Positions 21,084 to 34,627 of a stretch of 64,000 nt of DNA are shown here, in pieces (position 1 is the stretch's first letter; each line of letters opens with the position of its first letter). The notes beneath the pieces are model-generated. The model saw only the letters and a program-made list of their open reading frames with translations, ran no database searches and had not been told where the DNA came from. Origin of the DNA: Eunapius fragilis (lineage: Eukaryota > Porifera > Demospongiae > Spongillida > Spongillidae); assembly GCA_963681505.1 (NCBI GenBank), contig OY811973.1:6736673-6800672 (forward strand). Reading direction: 5' to 3'. The position numbers and the translations under genes were made by a program.

Positions 21084-22153
21084 CATGCAGCAGGCCATCG
21101 TTCTCCAAGTTGAGCGACACGGCCTCCATCTTGAAAGGGAGCGGGTTGGCAAACTGCACGGTCACCTTGGCCTCCTCCCCAAGCCCCAGGTGGGAGGAGG
21201 AGGAGGTCTAGACCTCCATCTTGCACCTGCACCGTCCCGCTGTGAGCCAGGAGGATGTCGAAGAGAAGGTACACCCTTTCCCCGGGGAACTCGGTGAATA
21301 TTCACTGGGCGGCCTCCATCTTGACGACCTCCGTTGCCCCGATGTTGATGCGCTGACGAACCGCCTTCTTGTCCACGCTGCGTATAGGACCCTCCCCGTG
21401 TACATGACGGCAGAGCAGGAGACATGACCGCACACGTCCACAGCGCGCTTGTTGCCGACGTTCTTCACGTGGACCTCCAGGGATATGTCGCTGCCCGGGC
21501 GGTGGGAGACCTCTGGTACATGGAAGGAGATCTCGTAGTTGGCCTCCACCAGCTCCTTGTAGTTACTGTACAGGGCGTGGCCATCGTCGTCTGAACCGTC
21601 TGGGTACTTGTACTGATGGGGGAGAAAGAGGATAGGTCACTGTGCATTTAGTTATGCATGGTTTACTTTTAGTGTAGTTTACTATGCATCACGTACAGTT
21701 TACTAATTAAATATATTTTACAAGCTGTCCATAAATGATGTTGCATACGTTTACATTACATGTAATGTTAAATCGTCGTGTACACGTAGACAACTGTTTA
21801 TAGTATGGTATTTATCGATGGTGTGCTACCTGTTGAGGTGGCTCACTACGAAAATGAATATTTTTTGGAGCATGTTAATACCTAAAAATTGTTCTGAATC
21901 ATCTACGCGTTCATTCAACATTAAAGAAGCAACATTGTTGTAAGTAGTGAAAATTGTTACGTTGATATAGTGCCCAGACCCAAACAAATGTCACTTTGCT
22001 CCACCCACCTACTAATATAAGTCGGTGACATCAATTCTCTGTTCCCTGCCCACAGCCTTGGTGGAGATGTCCACACCCACTGTGGTGGTGTCCACTTGGA
22101 AGAGGCGAGTTGCCCCATCTTCCAAGATGAACTTCTTTATGTCAGCATTGACC
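21084..22153 (-). pseudogene. Second transglutaminase, 3' fragment
   Basis: Three minus-strand blocks show transglutaminase C-terminal sequence. About 22153-22019 encodes VNADIKKFI ... GVDISTKAVG and RIDVTDLY (end of the catalytic core). About 21615-21209 begins KYPDGSDDDG and continues with PGSDISLEVHVKNVG (barrel 1). About 21185-21084 contains VTVQFANPLPF and LNLENDGLL (barrel 2 start) before a GTAACC donor. Frame is lost after VMYTGRV near 21390 and there is an in-frame TGA near 21302. No N-terminal or active-site exons are seen upstream, and no terminal exon before the next gene at 20732. This is probably a decayed tandem paralogue of the gene at 9032-20732. Confidence 0.7.
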
Positions 22154-22159
22154 TTTGAG

Positions 22160-23184
22160 GAGGGAAGGGAGCGAGGGAAGAAGGGGAGGGAGGGAAGTGA
22201 AAAGGTCAATTAAAAGAGGGTACACTTCACACACAATCATATTCTTCACCACACACCCCACACTCCACTATTAGCATAACATCCAAACACACAAACACAC
22301 ACATGTACATTATATGGGCACACATGTACATACAAATGCATACATACAAACAAACACAGAACAAGGGTACATGCAAAATAAAAGGTACCCTCCTAGACAT
22401 ATAACAGACCTCCAGACCACCACCCACTCGTTTCATCCTTACACAACTAAACCATTAGCCACATAACACACCAAAAGACCCAAGACCTACCATGTCCTGA
22501 GGGAGACACACTTGGAGAGTGAGCAAAGATGGAGGACACCTCACCATGTCTGCAAGTGCCGCAGCCCATTTCCTCATATTCAGCTAGCTCATTTGGAAAA
22601 CCAGCCAGCAGGGAGGAGGGATAGATGACTTACCACCATGCTCTTAGGGAGCCACAACTGGTTCTACATACACAGCTAGCTTGTTTGAAAAACAGAGTGA
22701 GTCAGCAAGAACGCTTAAGAGGGAGGAGAAAGAGGGTGAGATTCTAGTGTGCAGTACAAATAGGAATGGGTACAGGCAGTCTGTGGCAACTAGCTACAAT
22801 GACCTGTAAGTACATTACTTATATTTTGATATTCTCATCTTTGTTGGAATCAAAATTAATATTTATATTACTTTGGACCAAGGACAACTGAGTTCCTTAA
22901 AGAGTTGGGCCATCGGTTGAGTCAGGTGTCACTCCTATGCTTACCTTACCCAGAGACTATCAGTTGCCGTTCAACGAGGCAATGCAATATTCGTGTTGGG
23001 GACAATGAAGGTGGACAGTGACGATGAAGAGTTTTTTGTATGAGTTTTTTGTTATCATGTTGTTTATGGAAGTTAGAAAAAAATAATTAAAATATATATA
23101 GTACTATTATATATGTAGTATATCAAATAAAGGACAACACCACTCTCAGTTTTATTACCGTCCATAACGTAAGAAAAAATGCGA
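22160..23184. other. Spacer without recognised gene
   Basis: The stretch holds a purine-rich block (22160-22200), a CA/ACAT-rich block (22280-22360) and unique sequence up to the kinase stop codon. No exon homologous to a transglutaminase N-terminus was recognised. Confidence 0.4.
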
Positions 23185-24849
23185 CTAAGCTATAGGAAGT
23201 TTCATAAGTACATCAGCAATGTTAGGACGATCACCTGGACTCCTTGCTGTGCACTGCTCAATCAATGTCTTCATTGCTGACCACTGGAGCCTTTTCATTA
23301 CATCTAGCCTCTTTTGCACTGCTGGAAACTGACCACATGCCATTTCCAACAGAAGAATGCCATAGCTAAATACATCCATTTTGGGAGATTGCAGGAAAGG
23401 ATCAGAGCTCTCAGGAGCTGCATAGCTGTAATTTCCAGGGCCCACGGTGGTCACCTGACGTGCAAAGTTGGACGACCCAAAGTCTGACAACTTGGCCTTC
23501 CACATGTCCCCTCCCAGTGGATCAAGGAGCACGTTGCTGCTGCTTACATCTCGGTGGATGATGGCATCTGGTTTCATTAAATGCAGATAATTCAGGGCTC
23601 TACCCACATCAATGGCTATAGTGGATACTTGCTGATGGGAGAGGGTTACCTTTTTCAGCACCTTATCCTCTAAGACTGCCCTTAGAGAGGTGTGCATCAG
23701 CTCTGTGAGGATGACACATGGCTGATCCAAGGTGGCTCCGATCAATAGTAGTATGTTTGGATGACGTACCAGTGCCGATATATTCATTTCTCTCTTGAAC
23801 AGCTGCTCGTTGTGAGGAGATAGGATTGCACCATGAAGGAGCTTAGCAGCCACTTCAAGTCCACAGTACCTTGCTACCTTCACCACACCCCATCCTCCTC
23901 TGCCTAGCTCTTTATCCGTCAGAACAATATCACCTTTCTTTACAAGCCACGATGGTGTAGTGGCTTTGTCAAGCTGCTCTTGTAACTGTCTGCACTGCAT
24001 GGTCAGGTCCTGGATCTGCTGCTCTGCTCTTGTGGCCCTGTCCTCCAGAGCTCTATTTGTTTGCACAAGCTCTGCCATTCTGATATCAGATATACGTGCG
24101 CTTTCTTGCAACGTTTTCACTGCACCTTCAGCTTGATTGGTTCTCTCTTCCAAACCTTTTGCTCTGGTATCAGCAGCTGTTGCCTTCATGACAGCAGCAG
24201 TAACCTCCATTTCTGCTACTTTGGCCCTCTCCTCTGCTACAGAGGCCCTCTTCTCTGCTGCAGTAGCTCGTTCTTCTGCTACGTTTGCTCGCTTCTCATC
24301 TGTAATGGCTTTCTTATTGGAAACAGTAGCTCTGTCCTCTGCAATACTGGCCCTCCTCTGTGCTGTTGTGGCATTCTCTTCAGCCACAGTGACTTGTTTA
24401 AAAGCATCAGACAATCGCTCTTTGGTGATAACACACTCCTTTTCAGCTATCATGGCTCTCTGTTCAGCTGATGTTGCTTTGCCCTCAGCTGCAATGGTTC
24501 TCTGTATAAATTCTGTGACTCTCTGTTCAGCTGATGCAGCTCTTGCCTCAGCTGAAATGGCTCTCTCTTCATACATAGTGGCTCTGCTTTCTGCAACTCT
24601 TTTACTTTCTTCACAACTAGTAGCTCTCTTTTCTGCTCCAATGGCTCTATCTTCAGCACTAGCAGCTGTCTTCTCAAGGACAGATGCAGTTTCCTCAGCA
24701 GTGGCAGCTCTCTCTTCTGCAATAATGGCTCTTCTTTCAGCAGTCATTGCTCTCTCTTCAGCAACAGATACTCTTTTTTGAGTGGTAAGCAATTTCAATT
24801 CAGCAACAGTGCAGAATTTGGTGTTCTTAACTTCTGCACCAGTACTTGT
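23185..24849 (-). CDS. Coiled-coil plus protein kinase terminal exon
   Basis: A 1665-bp uninterrupted minus-strand exon (554 codons plus stop) follows a CTCCAG acceptor at 24850-24851. Residues about 20-270 are an almost perfect run of more than 30 heptads of the form xAEERAx, predicting a long parallel coiled coil for oligomerisation. Residues about 305-550 form a complete kinase domain: glycine loop GRGGWGVV, VAAK lysine, HRDVSSSN catalytic loop, SDFG metal-binding motif and AAPES. HRDVSSSN lacks the usual Lys of Ser/Thr kinases, which fits tyrosine-kinase-like (TKL) group members. It probably phosphorylates Ser/Thr in the cytoplasm; the substrate is unknown. The shorter 537-codon frame starts at an internal Met (24798). 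Confidence 0.92.
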   Translation of the reverse strand, partial: TSTGAEVKNTKFCTVAELKLLTTQKRVSVAEERAMTAERRAIIAEERAATAEETASVLEKTAASAEDRAIGAEKRATSCEESKRVAESRATMYEERAISAEARAASAEQRVTEFIQRTIAAEGKATSAEQRAMIAEKECVITKERLSDAFKQVTVAEENATTAQRRASIAEDRATVSNKKAITDEKRANVAEERATAAEKRASVAEERAKVAEMEVTAAVMKATAADTRAKGLEERTNQAEGAVKTLQESARISDIRMAELVQTNRALEDRATRAEQQIQDLTMQCRQLQEQLDKATTPSWLVKKGDIVLTDKELGRGGWGVVKVARYCGLEVAAKLLHGAILSPHNEQLFKREMNISALVRHPNILLLIGATLDQPCVILTELMHTSLRAVLEDKVLKKVTLSHQQVSTIAIDVGRALNYLHLMKPDAIIHRDVSSSNVLLDPLGGDMWKAKLSDFGSSNFARQVTTVGPGNYSYAAPESSDPFLQSPKMDVFSYGILLLEMACGQFPAVQKRLDVMKRLQWSAMKTLIEQCTARSPGDRPNIADVLMKLPIA

Positions 24850-25496
24850 CTGGAGAATGAAATATTAATGTACCATACAAATGTGTCAAAATGTGCATAA
24901 CCTCAGAAAATAATGGCAGAATAGGAGTGTTCACAAAAAATATCCTTCGCATATATCATTATGGTATATTGTGCGGCTATGAATATATGGAACAGTCTTC
25001 ATCAAAATCACCATTATGATGTTTTTTATCAAACTTTCCAGGACAAGCAAAAAATAATTAACGCTCGCATAGAAATGTATGGCTAATAATAAATTTAGTG
25101 CTTTATGATGGATACTGAGTCCAATTTAGGATGCGTAAGGGCTAGCTCTTTGGAGTCCATGGAAAATGAAATTCTTTGAAAACTTGAAAAATAATCCACA
25201 TGGGTGATTTTGCTGGTTACCATCCCTATATAAAGTTATAAAATTGGTCCACTTTAAAATCGCTACATCTCCCGAATCGTAAATGCTACAGACTTCCTAT
25301 TTATCCACACATCATACTACACCATTTCGTATGGCACAAAGAATGTTAGCGTCTTGCATTTGCTTCGTGCCAGTGTTGCAATGTTTGATACCCCTAGTGG
25401 TTCAAACCCAACATATCTCTCTGCCCAATTTACTAATTTGGTTTATACCTAGAGGGATCCTGTACCTATTGATTTGTCACACACACACAACACACA

Positions 25497-25528
<32 letters not shown>

Positions 25529-27277
25529 AAACCATTCATTCCTATATTCCACTAAATAGTCCTGCATCTCTCACTCTTACTAGATGTAGGGGTCTTATAG
25601 CCTCCAGTCAGAGCCGCCAAGAGCCAGCCCGGGCCCGGGACAAATTTTTTCTCGGGCCCCTACCTAATGAATCTCATCAATCTCATTACACCTTTGAACG
25701 CTATCACTTACATCAAACCAGAGGCGTATCCAGGGGGGGGGGGGGGGTCGGGGTTTGCAACCCCCCTTTCGTATAAGGTACCGCCCCCACTTCTGCTAAA
25801 TAGCCCCCTCCCTCCCCGCTCTTTGCATTGGGCCTGAAGTGCCGGACAGCACCCCCCTCGTTTTTGTATTGGGCCTTAAGTGGACAGCACCCCCCCCCTC
25901 GCCGCTTTTCGAGTCGGGCCTAAAGTGGACAGCACCCCCCCCCCCCCCCCACATTTTGTATCGCGGGTCTCAACCCCCCCTTATGGGAAATCCTGTATCC
26001 GCCCCTGCAAACCCATGTTGTTTTAGCCTTTGACCCCTTTAGCACGCATTGCCTTTTCCCTTCTTTTCTGGGCGCCTGATTTGTGATGGTAGCCCATTCT
26101 TGCCGCTCGTTAAACAGAAAGTGTAAACCAAGACGCTGATTGGTTACAAAGGTCTGGGCCCCGAAACTAATTAGCAACTAAACCATTCATTATCGACCAG
26201 GCCTGAGGGGGCATGCCTAGTGACTATTAAAGGGTGTGGCTCTAAAGGCCCGGGCCCCATTGAGGCCCGAGCCTGGGGATTTTGCCCCCCCTGCCCCCCC
26301 CCCCCCCCCTCTCATTGGGGCTGCCTCCAGTACATGTTTGTGTAGTGGAGTTAAAGCCACTGCTGGGCTGAAAAGCAACCCTTCTTTTTGCATTCGTTAG
26401 CACTGTTATGTATTACAGGATGCTTAGCTATTATTAATGTTAAAAATAAATTTCTGTACTAACCAGAGTTAGTACATGGATGCATACATGGCATGTCTCA
26501 AAATAGGGAGGTACTTTAGTGTTCAGAAATGCACTACTTCCCTTTGGCAAAGGTCTAGATCAATGAACAACACTTCTAGGAGGCCTTGCAATTTATTATT
26601 TTTTTGTGATGTGTACACCTTTTGAAACCATACATATATGTATAGGGGCAGTGAATATTATTGTTACCCTATCTCAAAGATATGTAAGGGTGGGGCCTCT
26701 GGAAAGTTTGTTGAGGCATCACACACATGGCTTCATATTTGCATGTACCTATTATGGTGTGTGGGGGACTCGCAAATGGAGACTTTTCACACCTCAGAGA
26801 TGGAGAAAATACGCAGCATTCATTGCAATAATTGTCAGTTGATATAACATGCCGACTTTAGTACCACTTTTAATATTCATTGGCTACAGAAAACGTTGTA
26901 ATGCTTCGTAATCTGGCCCCTTTTCGCTAGCTTGCCTCTCCATGCCCTGCCTACGTCTTGCTTGCCTTCATTATACGATGTTTGCGTGTATGTATGTGTG
27001 TTTGTGTGTGTGTGTGGTGTGTGTGTGTGCTTTGTGTGTTAATTGTTTATATGTGTATGCTTATGTGTGCATTATGTGTATAGATTATACACAGTACTTT
27101 CTAGGAAGCTGTGCAATTTATTTTTGTGATGTGTAGGCCACAGACCTGCCCTTTTTACTGGGACACTAATAGAAGCCCACATAGTGGCAGGGAATATTAT
27201 TGCCACCCTATCCCAAAAGAACCTGCATTTACTTAGGGGTAGTCACACACATGGCTTCATAATTACCCACAGGCTGT

Positions 27278-27331
<54 letters not shown>

Positions 27332-30300
27332 ATGTGTGCGTACCATTTCTACAGATGCTTAGGAACATACAGTGGCCCAAATCTGTTAATATTCACAGTC
27401 ACTACATGTTGGACCCCCCCCCCCCCCCCCACTACATGCTTGTGTTTTTATAGCCTCCACTACATGGATCTGTCTTATAACCTGGCAATTTTTGAGTCAC
27501 AATAGGACGGATTGGTGGGTGGGGCCATAAATACTGTACTAAAGTGTGTGTGCATGTGTGTGTGTGCAAGCACAAAGATAATGTTAAAGTCTTCCGATCC
27601 CTAAATGGTACCATTATTAATGAAAGGTGGTATGTACAGGTTTGTGTAGCATTTAATTTTTTGTGATTTGCAGCTAGACTAGACAAGTACTGGTACATTT
27701 AGTATTGTTTTTTTTTTAATTTACTTTCTCTATATAATGGAAGGCTTTCATCTAGAGGTTAGAGTGAGTGGTATAGCCATCACCATGGGTGAGGGAGGGG
27801 TCCATAGGGTGAGTGGTACAACCATTACCATGGGGGAGGGAGGGGTCCATGGGGTGAGTGGTACAGCCATCACCATGGGGGAGGGAGGGGTCCATATGGT
27901 GAGTGGTACAGCCATCACCATGGGGGGAGGCAGGGATTCATAGGGTGAGTGGTACATGATTTCTATGAGTCATGATGGTGTGCGTGCAAACTGCTACTAC
28001 ATACAGTGTCGAGTAAGACCATGGCAGCTGAAATTAGATTGCTCAATGTTTGCTTCTGTGCGCTATAGAATTTGAATCAGACTGAGGTTTCCAAGAAGTA
28101 AGAAGTCTCATTAGTTTTTAGGTTCTGTACTTAGAAAATGGGAAGTCACCGTATGGGAGACGTGGCAATTTTAAAGAAATAAATATGAAGGTTATTTTTT
28201 TCGTGAATTGTCTCAAATATAAATACTTAACTATCAGTGTTATAAGCGGAGGAGATTTATAAATTTCATTCATGTAAACTATCTATATTTGACATATCTG
28301 ATAACTACAGTATATCAAACACATTCATGTACAGGCAGGCTAACTCACCTTTGAAAATAATAGAGAAAGCTCTTGTTGATATTTATTTATCATCAAATCA
28401 AGGGCCGTCTTTTTTTCCTACATGAAATACAAGTTGATCCTAATATGTAGCACATGAACATTCACTTGTGATGGTACATATTAGGACCATGACTTCTATA
28501 GTACTCAGTGGTGCCATGTATGCATTGTGCATGTCCACCTGGTATGTATGGAATAATGCTATTTGTGTCCATTTCCACATTGTGTGCTTTTGATCCATGT
28601 GATCAATACAACTGCATATTATTTAATACAGCTAAGAAACAGGCAGTCGGTACATCCATGGTGATGAAGTTATTGCACACATTGTGAAAATTAATTTGCT
28701 ATTCCATCCATCATGAAGTGCCTGGTAACATCTTACTTGTGCATACTTGTGAATGTCATACATCATGCATGACACATGTAGAGTACCTTATCCTTTATGG
28801 TAGTGTCAGCATTATATGCCACCAGGACTGCCACCACTTCATGGTGACCCTTCTCAGCAGCCTTGTGTAGTGGAGTGGACCCATTACGGGGCTAGGAAGA
28901 GATAACACAATAATATATCTCTAAATAAAATACAGTTATAGTTACATAGATGATAGATAGCATTCGGCAACAATACTACACAGCAATTGTGAATGGAAAT
29001 TTGCTCTTCCAGGCTGGTGGGGATGCATACAAATACACAATATTGCAGCTACATGTACAATTGTTCCACCATTGCCTCATCAAATATTATTAAACAAGGG
29101 ATGCAACCTAGCAACATAGTGGTTAGAGGCAGTCACCTCCTTTGGGGCTATTAGAGAACAGTTGTAGGACAGTTTAAGGGTAGACAGACATCTGCTATGA
29201 TGCTGGGAAGTAAACACTGTTGTTACCAACAGAAAAACTCTCCAGGACTCATAGAACTGCTGAATATTTAGAAGAGCCATGCTATCTGTTGTGACATTGC
29301 AGAAGCTGCAGACATCTTTCAGCTTTGTGGAGGCCATAAATCCAGGGCCGTAGTCAGAGGGGGTTTGTAACCAAGGAAACCCATAAAATAGCTAGTAAAA
29401 TCTGATATTACTAGCTATTTTAAGGGTTTCCTTTGTTACGAACCTACGGGCCTGGAATCAGTTGTAAACTAGAACTGAGAGCATGCTGGATCAACATACA
29501 TTGCCATGGTGAGTGGGTTGACTTGATCTACTCCATCAATAGGATTAAAAATTGATAGTAACGGTAGCTAAAGATGGGCAGAGGTGTTGGATATTTAGCA
29601 CAGTTTCCAGGTTATGGTAATAAAAGCATTTGAAGCATCAATCAGTAAGGGACCTCAGTTAGTGGATCATGAAAGGTGGTATATTTGCCTTGCATATCTA
29701 TGTTATGTTATACAAGTGAATGGATCAAAATATAGTTATGAGAGACATACTATGTAATAAAATAGAAAAATCCCCAAAGGCCAAAGGGTATTATTAATCA
29801 ATTAATAATTCACAAACATTGAGGAAATGATATTGGTCTTTTATAATGGAAATTGTAATGCATTTATGTCTACATCACCGCTACATCTATACCACAGTGC
29901 TGTCATTTCTATTCATAGCAAGATGCAACAAAATGGCCACTATGCAGGGGTATGTACATGTAAACATGTTATAAGGAAGTCATAGAGTAAAATGCAATTG
30001 ACAAAGCATTTTCAGCCTGCTGGAAATATAACAGAAGTTATTAACCAATTAACATGGTTTCTAAATATATGTAATAATCAAATACTACAGATATATACTA
30101 TCATACACTCTTAGCTATACATACAGCTAGAACATTATATTCCATATCAACCAAACAACGCCTTCATTTCTCTATATTTAGTTCATACAATAAACGGGGT
30201 CGAGTATGCAAAAAGGACCTAGCGCATGTTATAAAATTTTGTTATAAAAATGCGTCACGTTTAAAGAACGAGGTTTTATGTAAATACACGCGCATTGCGT

Positions 30301-33300
30301 CGTACGTTCACGCACGCGCAGCGCCGAATAATTCTTTCGATCCGAGTATAAAAGGAGCTTGCCAGGCAAGGGAATTCCCCTATGTATCACGTGATTTACA
30401 TCTTGGCTAGCTCGCTCGCAGAACTATACGCGTGTGAAGTATCCAATCAGAGTAGAAAAATGCACTAAAGACAAATAACGAGGACCCCGGAGTCACCCAA
30501 GATTTTGCAACCACGCGTACGGAAAGTGCTAGTGGAGCTTCATGCACGAAACGCCATCTAAGCATGAGAAAAAAATAGCCCCCAGAAGCTTCTTTTTGTC
30601 AAGTATGACCCCAGAAGCTTCTTTTTGTCAAGTATGAGTATGCATATCTTTTAGAAAAAAAATATATATATATATATATATATATACGGCACGTGACCTT
30701 TGACGAAGAACTAGCGTGTATGTGTACATGCAATCATGGCCAAATGCAATTCAGGTAAATAACGACTATGATCAACATATGAAAACTTATATTGCTATTG
30801 TATTCTTCAAGGTTGAGATTACAAGTAGTATTGGGTATGTGCCCAATGACTTCTTAGAACCCTTAGTGCAGTCACATAACTCTAACGGAATGTGCATCTC
30901 TGTTGTGTGCAATCAAGTTGAAGTGTCATTTGGAGGGCAATCTGAGGAATTACACATACAAGGTATCTGTTAGCACCTCATACACCTACATGTTTATAAT
31001 GAATACATTGTAGGACATACCACAACCACAGTAGACCATGGATCCGACAATGAATGGCGGACCTCAAAGTCCAACCTGTCCACATTGGTTATGTGGGCCA
31101 TGCATTGTGTCATGGCCACCTGCTTTCCTTGTAGGGATGGCAAGACCATCCCTCACAAACAGAACGAAAAGATTCCGATTGTATAGAAAGTTCTGGCAGC
31201 TCCTGAGTCATGTAGGCTTTTGGCATCACCCAACATACCTCAGGAGGAAACAGGACAGAACAGTTGTACATGATGAGAGAAATCATGCCACAATGTATAC
31301 AAGATGTAAGAAAAAAAGAACACAAAATGATGTACATATATCACAGGAAATACAGAGATTTCCAAACCCTGAAGGAGTGCCGTATACAGGGTACAGATCT
31401 GCCTTTGAAGCCTAAATTATAATCAAAACACACATGGTACTCTCCTTACACATGTGTACTCATATACATACACATGTGTACGCACACACACATTTTAACA
31501 CATTACTACCTACACACACATGTAAATGTACTTACACATGTGTAAGCACACATGGTACACTATATACACATCTGTACTCAGATACTGATATATGCAAACA
31601 CATGCATCTTACACACTGTACTCATACTTACACATGTGGGCACACACACACATGAAACACTACGTACACGTGTCATGTGTACACATGCATATATACGTAA
31701 ACATGTGTACGCACAACATACATGTACACATAAAATACATGTAAAAATTGAACCACACTGTTTCTATGTATTAGCAAGATTGGCATATGTAGTGTCTTTA
31801 GTAGTAGTAGTAGTTCTGAAAAGAACTGTTTATTAATTTAACCAAGTTATGTTTCATAAGTAACTTATATACCACATTTCACAGAGTGCAAAAAGCAAAA
31901 TTTCAGAGCTTACATGAAAAGACAATCAATCACCAAGCACGTTCTAAATGTGTACCAGTAAAATGGTAGATGCATGGACCATCAGTACACAAACCACGAC
32001 AAGAAAAAAGGTATAGTACAAAGCAAAGACTCTGAACAGATGTACTGTTGCTACTTGCAAGACCAAGTACATATCTTATCAACAGGTACATCAGTCACAT
32101 GAAAGATGTAGATTAGATTCATATGGGACACTGGTCTCCCCGACTTATGAATATATACTAAACATCAACCTAAACATATGATAAGGTTGTTGTCCCACAG
32201 AAGTGTTTCTGAATCTAAACTACCTTGTGGGAAGTGCATTATCCTGTTTCAGCTTGACAGTTCAGGTCCAAATGCATTGGGAGGTAAAGGAGTTTTTGTA
32301 TGGAAGCGAGGTCAATACAACAACTTAGAAGAATAGCTAGCCACACAAGGTGGAACAGCTCTTATGGCAGCAAAGGTATGAATAAGACATAAATATCAAC
32401 CCAGTCCAGCAATCATTCTCTTAAAAAAGTACCAATACCTGTGTTTAGTCACACAACGTTTGAAATAGTACAAAGCCTTAGTTGTAATAAATTTAACTCT
32501 TCCTAGGCCAGACACATACGTGTACACACACATACTACTTTGATGCACTAGTGGTAAACTTGGTTTGTGGGGAAAAACATGCGCAGATGCAATTATCAAA
32601 GTGATATTGATGGTTAAAAACAGCTAAGAAATCCATACAAGAAGTATAGGCTAGCTCGCTCGCAAAACTATACGTGTGATAAGATGCCAATGTTGAATTT
32701 GACAAGTGTACAAGCTAAATATAAGATGCATCCTCCGTGTATTGTACAAATAATTAAGGTAAAGGTATTAGAGTCGATGTAGTCTATAACGTTCTGCTCA
32801 AATTTTTCAAAAGCAAGTTTTCAGCCATTAATTACATTACATCTCTACTTATAAACAACTGAGAGCATACATGAAAAAACCTTCAATCACAAAGCAGATT
32901 ACATTGGTAGCATGTATAGAGCACCAGTACACAGAGCAAAGTATACAACAATAGAGCTATCTATGCAATTGACGTAGATGGTTACATAGAGAAGGGTGAG
33001 CAACTCACACATGCTACATCTACATCTCATCTTCAACGATGTCCTCAGCATCATCATTGTCATCATCATCATCATTGTCATCATCATCGTCATTGTCATC
33101 ATCATCGTCATCAACAAAGTCCCCATCCTCAAGTCCAGGCACAAAAAATCCGTCATCATTAGAACCCTCCTCTTCATCGCCTTGAACAACACTGTATGTG
33201 ATGTAATGTCATATTAATGTACAAACTACACATGTTCACAAACAACATACTTAGTACACTGTTTGTTTAGGTGTACGTATGCCTCCCAGATGTGTTTAAC

Positions 33301-34596
33301 AAAGTTGAATGTTGCACACGAGATGGTGCTTGACGGTCTGGCCTCCGGGCATTTAGATACACTCGATGACTTGTGGCTGCTCTTTGTACATTCTCATTCT
33401 GGAAAGATGCAAATGTATGGTTAGCAAAGGAGTGAATACCCATAAACATACCCAGTCAAGCACAGCAAGGTTCATTCTCATAACAAAAGTGTCATCCCCG
33501 AAATGAACTCTCTTGGACAAATATGTGAGAAGTTGATGATTAAAAGATTCAATCCTGTATGTGTCCCTGCACTAAATATAAGAATTTGTTGTCACATCAA
33601 ACAGCAGTTGCAATGAGAAAGAAAAGCATCTTACCCTGCAGTAGTGAGCAGTAACATTGAGACCTGCAGTAAGAAAAATATGAACTATGTCTATTTAAAC
33701 CTTGTGCTACATACCTCTAGCCACAACATCAGCCATCACTTTTCTAGTACACACTATCTCCCTAGTCTGTGCCACATGATGTTCAGCACGAGAAACTGTG
33801 GATATTCCTACTATTCTACAAGTGCTATAATATCTAAGATTAATTCACATGCACTTTATACCTTCCTGTTATACAAGGGACAGTGGTATGGAAGGCATTA
33901 GAAGTAGAGTCATGGCGAGCATCTGTCATAACCCACTGTATACATGATAGTAGTAAATATAGAAATAGTACTTGTACATGTACCTCTCCCTTGGTAGCGT
34001 AATGTGGAAGAGCTTTGACCATTTCAATAGCATCCTGCATGGACGCCTCAGCAATGCCATTTAGTACACTCATGTACCTCAGTGTATAATACACTATGGG
34101 AAAATAATAGTATCTTGTGAAGGAACAAAAATACAAAGAATTTACTGGTATGTGTATAGGCTTTCTTGGTTTCTCCAATGCCAGCAAAGGAACAAAACTC
34201 ACAAATTGCTGAGGTAACATTCCAGCACAAGTGAATGCATGGATAAGCCTATTTAAAAAGTGTATTATAACATTCAATTCAATGCAATGTTCTCAGCATG
34301 CTCTCACTTTTGGTTTACTAGATAATGGCCATTCAGTACTCTGGAACTAGCCCATGTGCGTGACGTATGGCAGTGCTGGCATTCAAACATCACTCGAGCA
34401 GCATGACCAAGCTATGCAATTACATGTACATATATCAAGAGTTACACACATACCTGATACTAAGTTTCACACATTCATAATACACATACACATGCATTGT
34501 GTACATACCAGAATACCGCTAGCACAAAACAAACACATACATAGACACCGCACATACAGACACACATACACACTTACACACACATACACACATACA

Positions 34597-34627
<31 letters not shown>

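Noticed and set aside
24137..24781. 214-codon plus-strand frame opposite the coiled-coil exon
   Set aside because: It is the antisense shadow of the AEERA heptad repeat; it has no independent motif and the minus strand has a clear kinase.
25719..26007. Exact 8-bp target duplication for the nested CAGRGGCG element
   Set aside because: The flanks share only CAAAC(C) and are offset; not claimed as a target duplication.
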